Below are positions 18,446-27,403 of a DNA stretch of 64,000 bases, one piece after another. The notes beneath the pieces were generated by a model, which was given only the letters and a program-made list of their open reading frames with translations, was not told where the DNA came from and did no database searches. Source of the stretch: Candidatus Microbacterium colombiense. Lineage in GTDB: Bacteria > Actinomycetota > Actinomycetes > Actinomycetales > Microbacteriaceae. Position numbers and translations under genes: made by a program. The stretch lies in NCBI GenBank assembly GCA_029203165.1, contig CP119308.1, positions 2,852,001 through 2,916,000 on the forward strand. The letters are read 5' to 3'. Position 1 is the first letter of the stretch, and every line of letters begins with the position of its first letter.

Positions 18446-19015
18446 TCAGCCGACCAGCAGCTCGACCGGTCGGGAGGCCGCGTATCCGACCAGGGGCAGA
18501 GCACGTTCCGCGGCAAGCGCGATGCGCGATCGCAGCACGTCGGAGACGATCTCGTAGCGGTCGAAGTCGGTGTCGCTCGCGTATACGCCCAGCGGCAGCG
18601 TCAGCGCCTGGAAGAACGCGAAGAGCGGACGCAGCTGGTGCTCGATGATCAGCGCGTGGCGCTCACCCCCGCCGGTGGCGGCCAGCAGCACGGGCTTGCC
18701 GACCAGGTCGTACTGTCCGACGAAGTCGAAGAGGTGCTTGAAGAGGCCGGTGAACGAGGCTCGGTAGACCGGGCTCCCGACGATCAGCAGATCGGCGGCC
18801 TCGATGGCCTGGAGCTTCTCCTCGACCTCGGGCGGCAGCTGGTCGCGACGCAGCGCGCCGGAGAGACGGGGGCCGATGTCGGTCAGCTCGATGATCTCGA
18901 CGTCGACCTCGGCACGTTCGGCCACCGCCTCGGCGATGGCGCGGACGAGGGCGGTGGTCTTGCTCGGCTCGTGCAGGGATCCCGACACGGCCACGACGCG
19001 ATAGCGAGCTGTCAT
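18446..19015 (-). CDS. NAD(P)H-dependent FMN reductase (MsuE/SsuE-like)
   Basis: The flavodoxin-fold protein has 189 residues, with the phosphate-binding loop VSGSLHEPSKT near the start and the SPVYRASFTGLFKHLFDFV region typical of the MsuE/SsuE FMN reductases. These enzymes supply FMNH2 to two-component flavin monooxygenases. No monooxygenase is in this operon, but two luciferase-like monooxygenases lie 8-16 kb away. The ATG at 19015 is chosen because the family homology begins there and TAGCGT sits 7 nt upstream. Confidence 0.88.
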   Translation of the reverse strand: MTARYRVVAVSGSLHEPSKTTALVRAIAEAVAERAEVDVEIIELTDIGPRLSGALRRDQLPPEVEEKLQAIEAADLLIVGSPVYRASFTGLFKHLFDFVGQYDLVGKPVLLAATGGGERHALIIEHQLRPLFAFFQALTLPLGVYASDTDFDRYEIVSDVLRSRIALAAERALPLVGYAASRPVELLVG

Positions 19016-19022
19016 GTGTTCG

Positions 19023-19028
19023 ACGCTA
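19023..19028 (-). promoter_or_regulatory. Predicted -10 of the FMN reductase gene (leaderless)
   Basis: TAGCGT on the minus strand, 7 nt before the ATG at 19015. Confidence 0.4.
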
Positions 19029-19037
19029 CCCACGACG

Positions 19038-19070
19038 ACGCCCCGTGTCGCGGAGAGCGACACGGGGCGT
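19038..19070. terminator. Perfect 14-bp hairpin terminator
   Basis: A 14-bp perfect stem (19038-19051 with 19057-19070) and a 5-nt loop lie between the aldo/keto reductase stop and the FMN reductase start, ending the aldo/keto reductase transcript. No T tract follows. Confidence 0.75.
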
Positions 19071-19088
19071 CATGTGTGATCCGAGAGC

Positions 19089-19925
19089 TCAGTTCACGTC
19101 GTTCGGGTGCGAACCGACGCGGCCAGAACCGTCGAGCGGGTCGAGGGCGTCGATCGCCGCGACCTCGGCATCGGTGAGCGTGAAGCCGAAGACATCGAGG
19201 TTCTCGCGCAGGCGCTCCGCGCGCACCGACTTCGGGAACACGATGATGCCCTTCTGCAGGTGCCAGCGCAGCACCGCCTGCGCGGGGGTGACACCATGCG
19301 CCGCGGCGGCATCGGCGACGGCGGGGATGCCGAACAGATCGTACTTCCCCTGGCCCAGCGGGCCCCAGGCCTCGATGCGGATGCCGTGCTCGTCGGACCA
19401 GGCGACGACGTCGCGCTGCTGGTACGCCGGGTGCAGCTCGATCTGGTTGACGGCGGGCACGACGCCGGTCTCGGCGACCACGCGCTCGAGGTGCGGCACG
19501 AGGAAGTTCGAGACGCCGATACTGCGCGTGAGGCCGGCCTCGCGCAGCTCGACGAGCTTCGAGAAGGCGTGCACATAGTCGTCCTTCGCGGGCGTCGGCC
19601 AGTGCACCAGGTACAGATCGACGCTCTCCAGACCCAGCTTCTGCAGGCTCTCGGTGATCGCCGCGCGGGGTTCGTCACCGTGGTGGCGGTCGTTCCACAG
19701 CTTGGTCGTGATGAACAGTTCGTCGCGGGCGATGCCGGAGGCGGCGATCGCCGCTCCCACGCCTTCTTCGTTGCCGTAGATGGCGGCGGTGTCGATGTGG
19801 CGGTATCCGAGCGCGAGCGCTTCACTCACCGCGCGCTCCGTCTCGGCCGCCGGCACCTTGAAGACGCCGTAGCCGAGCTGCGGGATGGTGTTGCCGTCGT
19901 TCAGTTCGAGTGCAGGAATGGTCAT
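19089..19925 (-). CDS. Aldo/keto reductase (2,5-diketo-D-gluconate reductase-like)
   Basis: This NADPH-dependent carbonyl reductase has 278 residues. The catalytic tetrad is visible as Asp45, Tyr50, Lys75 and His108 (HIDTAAIY, TTKLWN, YLVHWP), with the C-terminal NADPH-binding FPKSVRAERLREN. It is an AKR5-like single-domain enzyme that reduces aldehydes or ketones; the natural substrate is unknown. TAGGCT 6 nt before the ATG lies inside the end of the DUF418 gene, so it can be transcribed on its own. Confidence 0.93.
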   Translation of the reverse strand: MTIPALELNDGNTIPQLGYGVFKVPAAETERAVSEALALGYRHIDTAAIYGNEEGVGAAIAASGIARDELFITTKLWNDRHHGDEPRAAITESLQKLGLESVDLYLVHWPTPAKDDYVHAFSKLVELREAGLTRSIGVSNFLVPHLERVVAETGVVPAVNQIELHPAYQQRDVVAWSDEHGIRIEAWGPLGQGKYDLFGIPAVADAAAAHGVTPAQAVLRWHLQKGIIVFPKSVRAERLRENLDVFGFTLTDAEVAAIDALDPLDGSGRVGSHPNDVN

Positions 19926-21168
19926 GAATTCAGCCTACGACCTGTGATGACAGGGACGGCCGCCATCGCCTTCGCGGCCCGACCGACCAGCCGTTCGAGC
20001 GGCCCCCGTCCGACGAACATCGACCACAGGGTCGTGGCGACCACCAATCCGAGCGCCATGGCGGCCCAGAACAGCGTTGCTCGTGACATAGCCCGCCGGC
20101 CCCGAGACCAGCATGATCACGAGCACGTGCGCACTGTATGCCGTCAGCGGCATGGAGCCGAGGGCACCGAGCGGCAGCAGCACCCAGCGCAGCGGACGGC
20201 TGAGCAGCACGCACAGCGCGATCACCGCGAGCGCGAAGCCGCCGGAGCCGAGGATCTCCGCCGTGCCGCCGCTGTGCGGATCCACCGCGAGAACGCGCGA
20301 GACCGCCGAGCCCAGCGGATCGGTCGCGCGAGCGCCTGAGGATACGACTCCCACCCCGCGCCGGACGCTCCGTCGCCGGAATGCGAGCTGACGCCGGAAT
20401 GAAGCTGCTGTCGCCACGAGGAGGCGCTCGATCCGGAAACTGAAGCGCTGCTGTCCGCCGCCGGTCGTGCCCTGCCGACCCGAGCGCGCCGAGGCCGTAG
20501 CCCGACCCCGCCAGCAGCACGCCGACGCCGAGGGCCACCGCGGCCGTGCGCACGCGGTCGATCCCAGACCGGCCGAGCGCCATGCCCGCGAGGACGAACG
20601 CCATCCACACGGTGATCGGATACGTGCCGTACAGCACGAAGCCGATCCCGGCGCCGTAGGGGTGCAGCGCGACCGCGTGACGAGCGCCAGCAGCGGCCGG
20701 CCCGACGAGCGCGAGCACGCCGCGAGCGACGAGCAGCTGCCAGGCCCGCCAGCGCAGGAACGGGATGACGGCGACGTAGAGCAGGCCGTAGAGCGTGAGG
20801 ATCACGGCGATGGGCGTGTTGAGCATCTCCAGCAGCCAGGCCGATCACGAAGATCACGGCGCCCCGGCCGATCAGGTTCAGCCGGATGCTCGGGATGCGC
20901 TCCGGGATCGGGCGCGCGTGCCGCCCGGTCATCAGAGCGATCGACACCCCGGCCAGCACGGCGAACAGGATCGACGAGCGGCCGTGCACCAGGTCGGTCC
21001 AGGTCGACGGCGTCGAGCCACTCGAAGCGCTCGCGTCTCACCGATGTGCGCGCCGGCCATGCCGAGGATCGCGAGGCCGCGGGCGACGTCGAGGCCGAGG
21101 ATGCGCGGCGGTCGTCCGAATTCGTCGGAACCACTGGACGGGGCGAAGTGCGTCAGGTCACCCGATGA
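19922..21168 (-). pseudogene. DUF418-family membrane protein, broken by several frameshifts
   Basis: Consecutive parts of one DUF418 protein are recognisable in all three minus-strand frames. They include RILGLDVARGLAILGMAGAH near 21.1 kb, GRSSILFAVLAGVSIALMTG near 20.95 kb, LNTPIAVILTLYGLLYVAVI near 20.8 kb, GSGGFALAVIALCVLLSRP near 20.2 kb, and a C-terminal FWAAMALGLVVATTLWSMF ending at 19922. Family proteins are multi-helix membrane proteins of unknown function, about 380-400 residues. At least seven frame changes are needed, most explained by one extra base each. The GTG at 21168 is proposed as start because TACGAT lies 6 nt before it. The protein sequence is otherwise conserved, which argues for sequence error. 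Confidence 0.8.
19932..19937 (-). promoter_or_regulatory. Predicted -10 of the aldo/keto reductase gene (leaderless)
   Basis: TAGGCT on the minus strand, 6 nt before the ATG at 19925. Confidence 0.45.
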
Positions 21169-21174
21169 TCGTAG

Positions 21175-21180
21175 GGGGCG
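21175..21180 (-). promoter_or_regulatory. Predicted -10 of the DUF418 gene (leaderless)
   Basis: TACGAT on the minus strand, 6 nt before GTG at 21168. This supports that GTG as the start even though an indel follows within a few codons. Confidence 0.4.
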
Positions 21181-21190
21181 AATACCGGCA

Positions 21191-21196
21191 TACGAT
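21191..21196 (+). promoter_or_regulatory. Predicted -10 of the hrpA gene
   Basis: TACGAT lies 8 nt before the hrpA ATG. The message would have no leader or a very short one. Confidence 0.4.
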
Positions 21197-21204
21197 GGAG
21201 GGCT

Positions 21205-24200
21205 ATGTCCACCCCCGTGATCTCCTATCCCCCGGAGCTGCCCGTCAGCGCAGCCCGGGGCGAGATCGCCGACGCCATCCGCGACCACCAGGTCGTGATC
21301 GTCGCCGGGCGCGACCGGGTCGGGGAAGACCACGCAGCTGCCCAAGATCGCCCTCGAGCTCGGCCGCGAACGCATCGCCCACACGCAGCCGCGCCGACTC
21401 GCCGCGCGCACGATCGCCGAGCGCGTCGCGGAGGAGCTGCAGGTCGAGCTCGGCACGCTCGTCGGCTACAAGGTGCGCTTCACCGACAAGGTCTCGGAGG
21501 CGACCCGCATCGCGCTGATGACCGACGGCATCCTGCTGAACGAGATCCACCGCGACCGGCTCCTGACGCGCGTACGACACGATCATCATCGACGAGGCGC
21601 ACGAGCGCTCGCTCAACGTCGACTTCCTGCTCGGCTACCTCGCCCGCATCCTGCCCGGAACGCCCCGACCTCAAGGTGATCATCACCTCGGCCACGATCG
21701 ACCCGCAGAGCTTCGCGCAGCACTTCGCCGATCGCCGACGGGCGACCCCGCGCCCGTCATCGAGGTGTCGGGGCGCACCTACCCGGTCGAGATCCGCTAC
21801 GCGGACCGACGTCGAGGAGACCGGACGAGGGCCGACTCCGGGACCGAGGACGAGGTCTCGCGCGATCGTCACGGCGCTGCGCGAACTCGACCGCGAAGCG
21901 CCCGGCGACGTGCTCGTGTTCCTCCCCGGCGAGGCGGAGATCCGCGACGCCGCCGACGCGGTGCGCGGCGCCGTACGCGAACGACCGCTCGCCCGACCGA
22001 GGTCCTCCCGCTGTTCGGCCGGCTTTCCGCCGCCGACCAGCACCGCGTGTTCGAGCGCAGCCGCGTGGCAGGCGTGCGTCGCCGCGTCGTCCTCGCCACC
22101 AACGTCGCCGAGACGAGCCTCACGGTGCCCGGCATCCGCTACGTGATCGACACCGGCACCGCGCGCATCTCGCGCTACAGCAACCGCTCCAAGGTGCAGC
22201 GGCTGCCCATCGAGGCCATCTCGCAGGCCTCGGCGAACCAGCGCTCCGGCCGTGCGGGCCGCACGAGCGACGGCATCGCGATCCGCCTCTACTCGGAGGA
22301 GGACTTCGAGCGCGCCCCGAGTTCACCGAGCCCGAGATCCTGCGCACCTCGCTGGCCTCGGTGATCCTGCAGATGCTCGTCGCTCGGCTTCGGCGACATC
22401 ACCGCATTCCCCTTCCTCACTCCTCCCGACTCCCGTGGCGTCAAGGCGGCGTTCGACCTGCTCACCGAGCTCGGAGCGGTCGACCCGCGCCCGGGCTCGG
22501 ATCAGCCGCGCGGCTCACCCGCATCGGCCGCGACATCTCGCGCATCCCGATCGATCCGCGCTTCGCCCGCATGCTCGATCGAGGCCGGGCGCAACGGCGT
22601 CGCGCCGCGACGTGCTCGCGATCGTCGCGGGACTCTCGATCCAGGACGTGCGGGAGCGGCCCGAGGAGCGCCGCGAGGAGGCGGATCGGCTGCACGCCCG
22701 CTTCGTGGATCCGACCAGCGACTTCCTGACCCTGCTCAACCTCTGGAACCACCTGCGCGAGCAGCAGCGCGAGCTCGGGCTCGAGCGCGTTCCGCCGCCT
22801 GTGCCGCGCCGAGCACCTCAACTACGTGCGCGTCCGCGAGTGGTTCGACGTGCACCGTCAGCTGCGCTCGCTGCTGTCGGGCGCCCACGTGCACATCGCC
22901 GACGGCGACGGTGTGGCCGACCCCGACGCGATCCACCGGTCGATCCTCGCCGGGCTGCTGTCGCAGATCGGCATCCTCGATGAGCGCACGGCGCCAGCGG
23001 GCAAAGGCCACTCCCCCGCGAAGGATCCGAAGCGGCGCGTCACCGAATACCGCGGCGCGCGCGGCATCCGGTTCTCGATCTTCCCCGGCTCGGGGCTGCG
23101 CAAGAAGTCGCCGCGTGCCGTCATGGCCGCCGAGATCGTCGAGACCTCGCGCACGTTCGCGCGGACGGTCGCCGCGATCGACCCCGCGTGGGCCGAAGCG
23201 CTCGCGGGCGACCTCGCCAAGAGACAGGTCACCGAGCCGCACTGGTCGAAGGATGCCGGCGCTGCCGTCGCGTTCGAGAAGGTGACGCTGTTCGGCGTGG
23301 AGATCATCCCGCGACGGCGGGTGCAGTTCGCCCGCATCGACCGCGCGGCCTCGCGCGAACTCTTCCTCCGGCATGCACTCGTCGAGGGCGAGTGGGATCC
23401 CAGCAGGCTCGACAAGCGCGTCTCGCGCGTTCTGGCGCAGCAACGGCGAGCTCCGCAAGCGTCTCGAGAAGCTCGAGGAGCGCGAGCGCCGCCGCGACAT
23501 CCTGGCCGGCGACGAGGCGGTGTACCGCTTCTACGACGAACGCATCCCCGCCGAGGTCTTCGATGTGCGCTCGTTCGAGTCGTGGTGGCGCGAGGTGCTG
23601 CAGGCCACGCCGAAGCTGCTGGTGATGCGCGAGGGCGACCTCGTCGACGACCAGGACCGCGCCGACCAGAGCGAATTCCCCACGCGGTGGACGCAGGGCG
23701 ATCAGGTGCTCGGACTCGCCTACCGGTTCGAGCCGGGCGCCGAGGACGACGGCGTGAGCGTCGTGATCCCGCTGGCCCTGCTCGCCCAGGTCGAGGACCG
23801 CGGGTTCGACTGGCAGGTGCCTGGCCTGCGCGCCGAGCTCATCACCGGACTCCTGCGCGCGCTGCCCAAGGCGATCCGCCGGCATGTGGTTCCCGCCGCG
23901 GACTGGGCGGAGAAGTTCGGAGAGGCTCTCGACGGTGAGGGCCCGGAGACGCACGGCGGCCTGCCGTCGCGCACACTGAAGGAAGCCCTGGCACGGCTGA
24001 TCCAGCCACTGGCGAACCAGCTCGTCTCGGCCTCCGAATTCGAAGACGATCGCGTGCCGGCGCACCTGCGCATGAACTTCCGCGCCGTGGACGAGCGCGG
24101 GAGGACAGCCGGCTCCGGGCGCGACCTCACGGTCCTGCAGCAGCAGCTCTCGGATCGCGCGCGCAGCAGCGTGGCGCGCTCGATCGCCGCTCCCCCACGC

Positions 24201-25127
24201 CAGCGCGGGGCGACGCAGGCCTCCGCATCGGTCGCCGCCGCATCCGCCCGCGGTCCGATCGAGCAGGACGGGTTGACGGCGTGGACCTTCGGCGATCTGC
24301 CCGAGGTGCTCGACACCCGCGTGGCCGGCGGTGTGGTGCGGGGGTATCCGGCGATCGTCGACCAGGGCAAGACTGCATCGGTGCGCGTGGAATCGACGGC
24401 GGATGCCGCTGCCACCGCGACCCGCGACGGCGTGCTGCGCCTCGTGCTGCTCGCCGTTCCCTCGCCCTCGTCGTATGTGCAGCAGCACCTCACCAGCCAG
24501 GAGAAGCTCGCACTCGCCGCGTCGCCCTACTCGTCGGCGGCAGCGCTGATCGAGGACTGCCGCGCCGCGGTCGCCCGCGCCGTGATCGAGCGGACGGAGC
24601 CGGGCGGCGTCATCCGCACCCAGGCCGGGTTCGAGCGGGTGCGCGATGCCGTCTCGGCCGTGCTCGTCGACGAACTGTTCGCCTGCGTCTCGCTGGTCGC
24701 CCGCATCCTCACGACCTCACGCGAGGTGGAACGCGGGATCAAGGGGCAGAACTCCCTGGCGCTGCTGGGTCCGCTGAACGACATCCGCACCCAGCTCTCT
24801 GGACTCCTGCACTCCGGCTTCGTCTCGGCCGCGGGCGTGGAGCGGCTCGGACACTACCCCCGATACCTGACCGGGATGCTCGAGCGGCTGAAGACGCTGT
24901 CGAGCGAACCGGGCAAGGATCGCGCCCGCATGACCGAGTTCGAGCGCATATCGAAGGCGTTCGAGGATGCCGGTGGCACGATCCCGCTGCCCACCGGCGC
25001 CTCCTCGGCGCTGGTCGAGACGCGCTGGTTGCTCGAGGAGTACCGCATCAGCGTCTTCGCGCAACGTCTCGGTACCGCGCAGCCGGTCTCACCGCAACGG
25101 ATCCTGAAGGTGCTGGCCGGATCCTGA
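21205..25127 (+). pseudogene. hrpA: ATP-dependent DEAH-box RNA helicase HrpA, with many frameshifts in its first half
   Basis: A full HrpA (about 1300 residues) can be followed across frames. In order: an N-terminus from MSTPVISYPPELPVSAARGE, a Walker A region readable as ATGSGKTTQLPK once an extra G at 21307-21309 is removed, DEAHERS near 21.6 kb, VIITSATIDPQSF near 21.7 kb, NVAETSLTVPGIRYV near 22.1 kb, the QRSGRAGRTSDG motif near 22.25 kb, and the HrpA C-terminal domains. From about 23440 to the stop at 25127 the frame is continuous. About sixteen frame changes lie between 21.3 and 23.44 kb, nearly all explained by one inserted base. Conservation of all motifs argues for sequence error. 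HrpA unwinds RNA and rescues stalled or collided ribosomes in other bacteria. Confidence 0.88.
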
Positions 25128-25140
25128 AGGTGCTGGCCGG
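25101..25140. repeat. Exact 20-bp tandem duplication at the hrpA 3' end
   Basis: ATCCTGAAGGTGCTGGCCGG occurs twice with no spacer, and a third partial copy begins GTCCTGA. The hrpA stop lies in the second unit; the same C-terminal residues LKVLAGS would be encoded if only one copy were present. Confidence 0.9.
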
Positions 25141-25162
25141 GTCCTGAGAGGGCGGGGCCGGA

Positions 25163-25168
25163 TAGTCT
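25163..25168 (+). promoter_or_regulatory. Predicted -10 of the quinone oxidoreductase gene (leaderless)
   Basis: TAGTCT stands 6 nt before the ATG at 25175. Confidence 0.5.
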
Positions 25169-25174
25169 CGTCTC

Positions 25175-26119
25175 ATGGCTCGCGCGATCGTCTACACCGA
25201 AATCGGCTCCCCCGACGTCCTGCATCTCAGCGAGATCCCCGATCCGGTTCCCGGTGACGGAGAGCTCGTCGTGCGCATCGAGGCCGCTGGCGTGAACCCG
25301 ATCGATGCGAAGATCCGCGGGGGCAAGCGCCCCTCGCCGCCCATCACCGAGCCGCGTCCGGTCGGCTACGACGGCGCCGGAGTGGTCGAGGCTGTGGGCA
25401 CCGGCGTCGACGGCATCGCGGTCGGCGATCGCGTCGCGATCCGCGACACGATCGGCACCTACGCCAGCCTGCTGCGCGTGACGGCGGAGAAGGTGGTCCT
25501 GCTCCCCGATTCGGTGACCGCTGCGGAGGGCGCCGGCATCGGCATCCCCGCAGGCACCGCATTCCAGGCACTGCGCTCGCTGGGCGTGACCGCGGGAGAT
25601 GTGCTGCTCGTGCATGCCGGTTCCGGTGCGGTCGGGCAGGCCGCAGTGCAGTTCGCGGTCGCCTGGGGTGCGACGGTCATCGCCACCGCCAGCCCCGCAC
25701 GGCACGATCAGCTGCGAGAACTCGGCGCGATCCCCGTCGCGTACGGCGACGGCCTGCTGGATCGCGTGCGCGACGCGGCGCCCTCCCCCGTCACGGTCGC
25801 GCTCGACGGCGCCGGCACCGACGAGGCCATCGAGACCTCCCTCGCCCTCGTCGAGGATCGCGAGCGCATCGCGACCATCGTGCGCGGCCCGGACGCCGCA
25901 TCGTTCGGCATCCGCGCCTTCTCCGGCGGCTCTCCCCAGCCCCTCACCGAGCAGGAGCTGGCGTGGCGCGCCGAGGCTCTGGCCGCGACCGTCGATCTGC
26001 TCGCCGCGGGCGAGTTCACGATCGACCTCGGGCCTGAACTGCCTCTCGCCGAAGCGGCGCGGGCCCATGAGCTCATGGAGTCCGGCGCCGCCTCGGGAAA
26101 GATCATCCTCGTCCCCTGA
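25175..26119 (+). CDS. NADP-dependent quinone oxidoreductase-like protein (zinc-independent MDR)
   Basis: This medium-chain dehydrogenase/reductase has 314 residues. A GroES-like N-terminal domain (VNPIDAKIRGG, VGYDGAGVVEAVG) precedes a Rossmann domain with the nucleotide motif HAGSGAVGQAAVQFAVAWGA. Zinc-binding cysteines are absent, as in the QOR branch. It likely reduces quinones or enones with NADPH. It stands alone, ending at a strong bidirectional hairpin. Confidence 0.92.
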   Translation: MARAIVYTEIGSPDVLHLSEIPDPVPGDGELVVRIEAAGVNPIDAKIRGGKRPSPPITEPRPVGYDGAGVVEAVGTGVDGIAVGDRVAIRDTIGTYASLLRVTAEKVVLLPDSVTAAEGAGIGIPAGTAFQALRSLGVTAGDVLLVHAGSGAVGQAAVQFAVAWGATVIATASPARHDQLRELGAIPVAYGDGLLDRVRDAAPSPVTVALDGAGTDEAIETSLALVEDRERIATIVRGPDAASFGIRAFSGGSPQPLTEQELAWRAEALAATVDLLAAGEFTIDLGPELPLAEAARAHELMESGAASGKIILVP

Positions 26120-26135
26120 TCGCCCTCCCCGGGCG

Positions 26136-26174
26136 TGATCACACCTCCCGGGCGTGATCGACGAGGTGTGATCA
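26136..26174. terminator. Bidirectional hairpin terminator with internal direct repeats
   Basis: TGATCACACCTC and GAGGTGTGATCA form a perfect 12-bp stem with a 15-nt loop between two convergent genes; it includes the stop codon of the peroxidase-like gene. CCCGGGCGTGATC is repeated at 26128-26140 and 26147-26159. Confidence 0.7.
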
Positions 26175-26780
26175 GGCGGGCGCGACCGGGCGACCGATCG
26201 ACAGCATGAGCCGGTTCGCCCAGTTGAAGAACGCGGCGCCGTGGATCACATCGGCGATCTCGAGGTCGTCGAGACCGATCGCACGCAGCCGCGTGATCTC
26301 GGCCTCACCGAAGGCGTTCGGCGTATCGGTGAGCGCGACGGATGCCGCGACGATCGCGTTCCACCGCTCTCCGAGATCGGCGCCGACGCCCTCGTCGAGA
26401 AGCTGATCCACCTCATCGGTGCGCTTGCTGTAGTGCGCGGCGAAGCGCGAATGCACCGAGGCGCAGAACACGCAGCCGTTGCGTCGGGAGGCCGCGGTGG
26501 CTGCGAGTTCACGATCCGCGCGGGGAAGGCCCTCCGCCACGTTGTAGAAGATGTCCTTGTCGACCAGGGTGCGCGCCTTGAGCACCTCGGGGTCGCGGGC
26601 GAGCAGGCGGAAATAGTCGTTCTTCGCACGTGCCGCGTCGACGAGTCCCTCATAGTGCCGCGGCGTGAGCTCGTCCTCCGCGAGTGGGGCGAGATGAGGC
26701 ACCCAGCCGACCTCGGAGCGGGTGAACGCGTGCGGGTGCGGGGCGTCGTGGTGCAGCAGCGCGCTGCTCGCGGTGCTCAT
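26172..26780 (-). CDS. Alkylhydroperoxidase (AhpD/CMD) domain protein, Avi_7169-like
   Basis: The protein has 202 residues of the carboxymuconolactone-decarboxylase fold. It carries the AhpD-type redox motif NGCVFCASVH, with Cys103, Cys106 and His110, so a peroxide-reducing or disulfide-type activity is possible. It is the last gene of the monooxygenase cassette and overlaps the preceding CMD gene by 4 bp. From memory, named protein families for peroxidase-like proteins in luciferase-monooxygenase neighbourhoods match this size and context; the substrate is unknown. Confidence 0.85.
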   Translation of the reverse strand: MSTASSALLHHDAPHPHAFTRSEVGWVPHLAPLAEDELTPRHYEGLVDAARAKNDYFRLLARDPEVLKARTLVDKDIFYNVAEGLPRADRELAATAASRRNGCVFCASVHSRFAAHYSKRTDEVDQLLDEGVGADLGERWNAIVAASVALTDTPNAFGEAEITRLRAIGLDDLEIADVIHGAAFFNWANRLMLSIGRPVAPA

Positions 26781-27403
26781 GCGGCCTCCTCCTCGGAGTC
26801 GGAATCGGAGTGCGCGGACAAGCCCGCCGCAGCGAGCACCCGCAGCCCGGTGATCACACGCTGCTGGAAGGCGAGGAACGACACCAGTTGCGACAGGGTG
26901 ACGATGCCGTCGGCCGACCATCCGGCCGCCGACAACCGCCCGAGGTCGGCGCCGGACGCCTCACGCGGGCGCAGCACGAGCAGGTGCGCGTGCGCGAGCG
27001 CGGCGGCAAGGCGTTCGCCGAGCGCTGCGGTCACGGCATCCGAGGGCACGTAGCGCGACCCGTCCGTGTTCTCCCGCTGCAGTCCGAGCTCGGTGTACGC
27101 GCCGAACGGTCCACTCACGGCCGCAGCCGCTGCCTCGGCGAGCACGACATTCGCCCGCTCCGCATCCGCCTGCCGCGCACGATCCGCATAGAAGACGGCC
27201 GTCTCGTCATCGCCCCCGCCGAGCGCGGTCGCGAACGCCGCGACGAGCTCGCGCTCCTCCTGCGACACGTGCTCCACCGAGACCGGGCGGAAGAGCGCGT
27301 CGAAGCTGGCCTGCAGCTGCTCCCTGGTCACCGGGCGGCGACGACGCAGAGCGTCGAGCTCCGGCGTCACCCCCGCGATCTGATCGACGATGTCCTGTGT
27401 CAT
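26777..27403 (-). CDS. CMD-domain protein without cysteines, Avi_7170-like
   Basis: The 208-residue protein resembles the carboxymuconolactone-decarboxylase fold but has no cysteine at all, so it cannot use the AhpD redox pair. A C-terminal acidic tail (SDSDSEEEAA) is present. Start and stop overlap the neighbours by 4 bp each. It may be a structural or substrate-binding partner of the cysteine-containing paralogue encoded next (inference). Confidence 0.8.
   Translation of the reverse strand: MTQDIVDQIAGVTPELDALRRRRPVTREQLQASFDALFRPVSVEHVSQEERELVAAFATALGGGDDETAVFYADRARQADAERANVVLAEAAAAAVSGPFGAYTELGLQRENTDGSRYVPSDAVTAALGERLAAALAHAHLLVLRPREASGADLGRLSAAGWSADGIVTLSQLVSFLAFQQRVITGLRVLAAAGLSAHSDSDSEEEAA

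Noticed and set aside
21205..23440. Several overlapping short plus-strand genes
   Set aside because: Their pieces join in order into one HrpA protein when single bases are removed, so they are fragments and not separate genes.
24281..25147. A second plus-strand frame ending in the same residues as hrpA
   Set aside because: The shared C-terminus comes from the 20-bp tandem duplication. The upstream part of this frame is a shadow.
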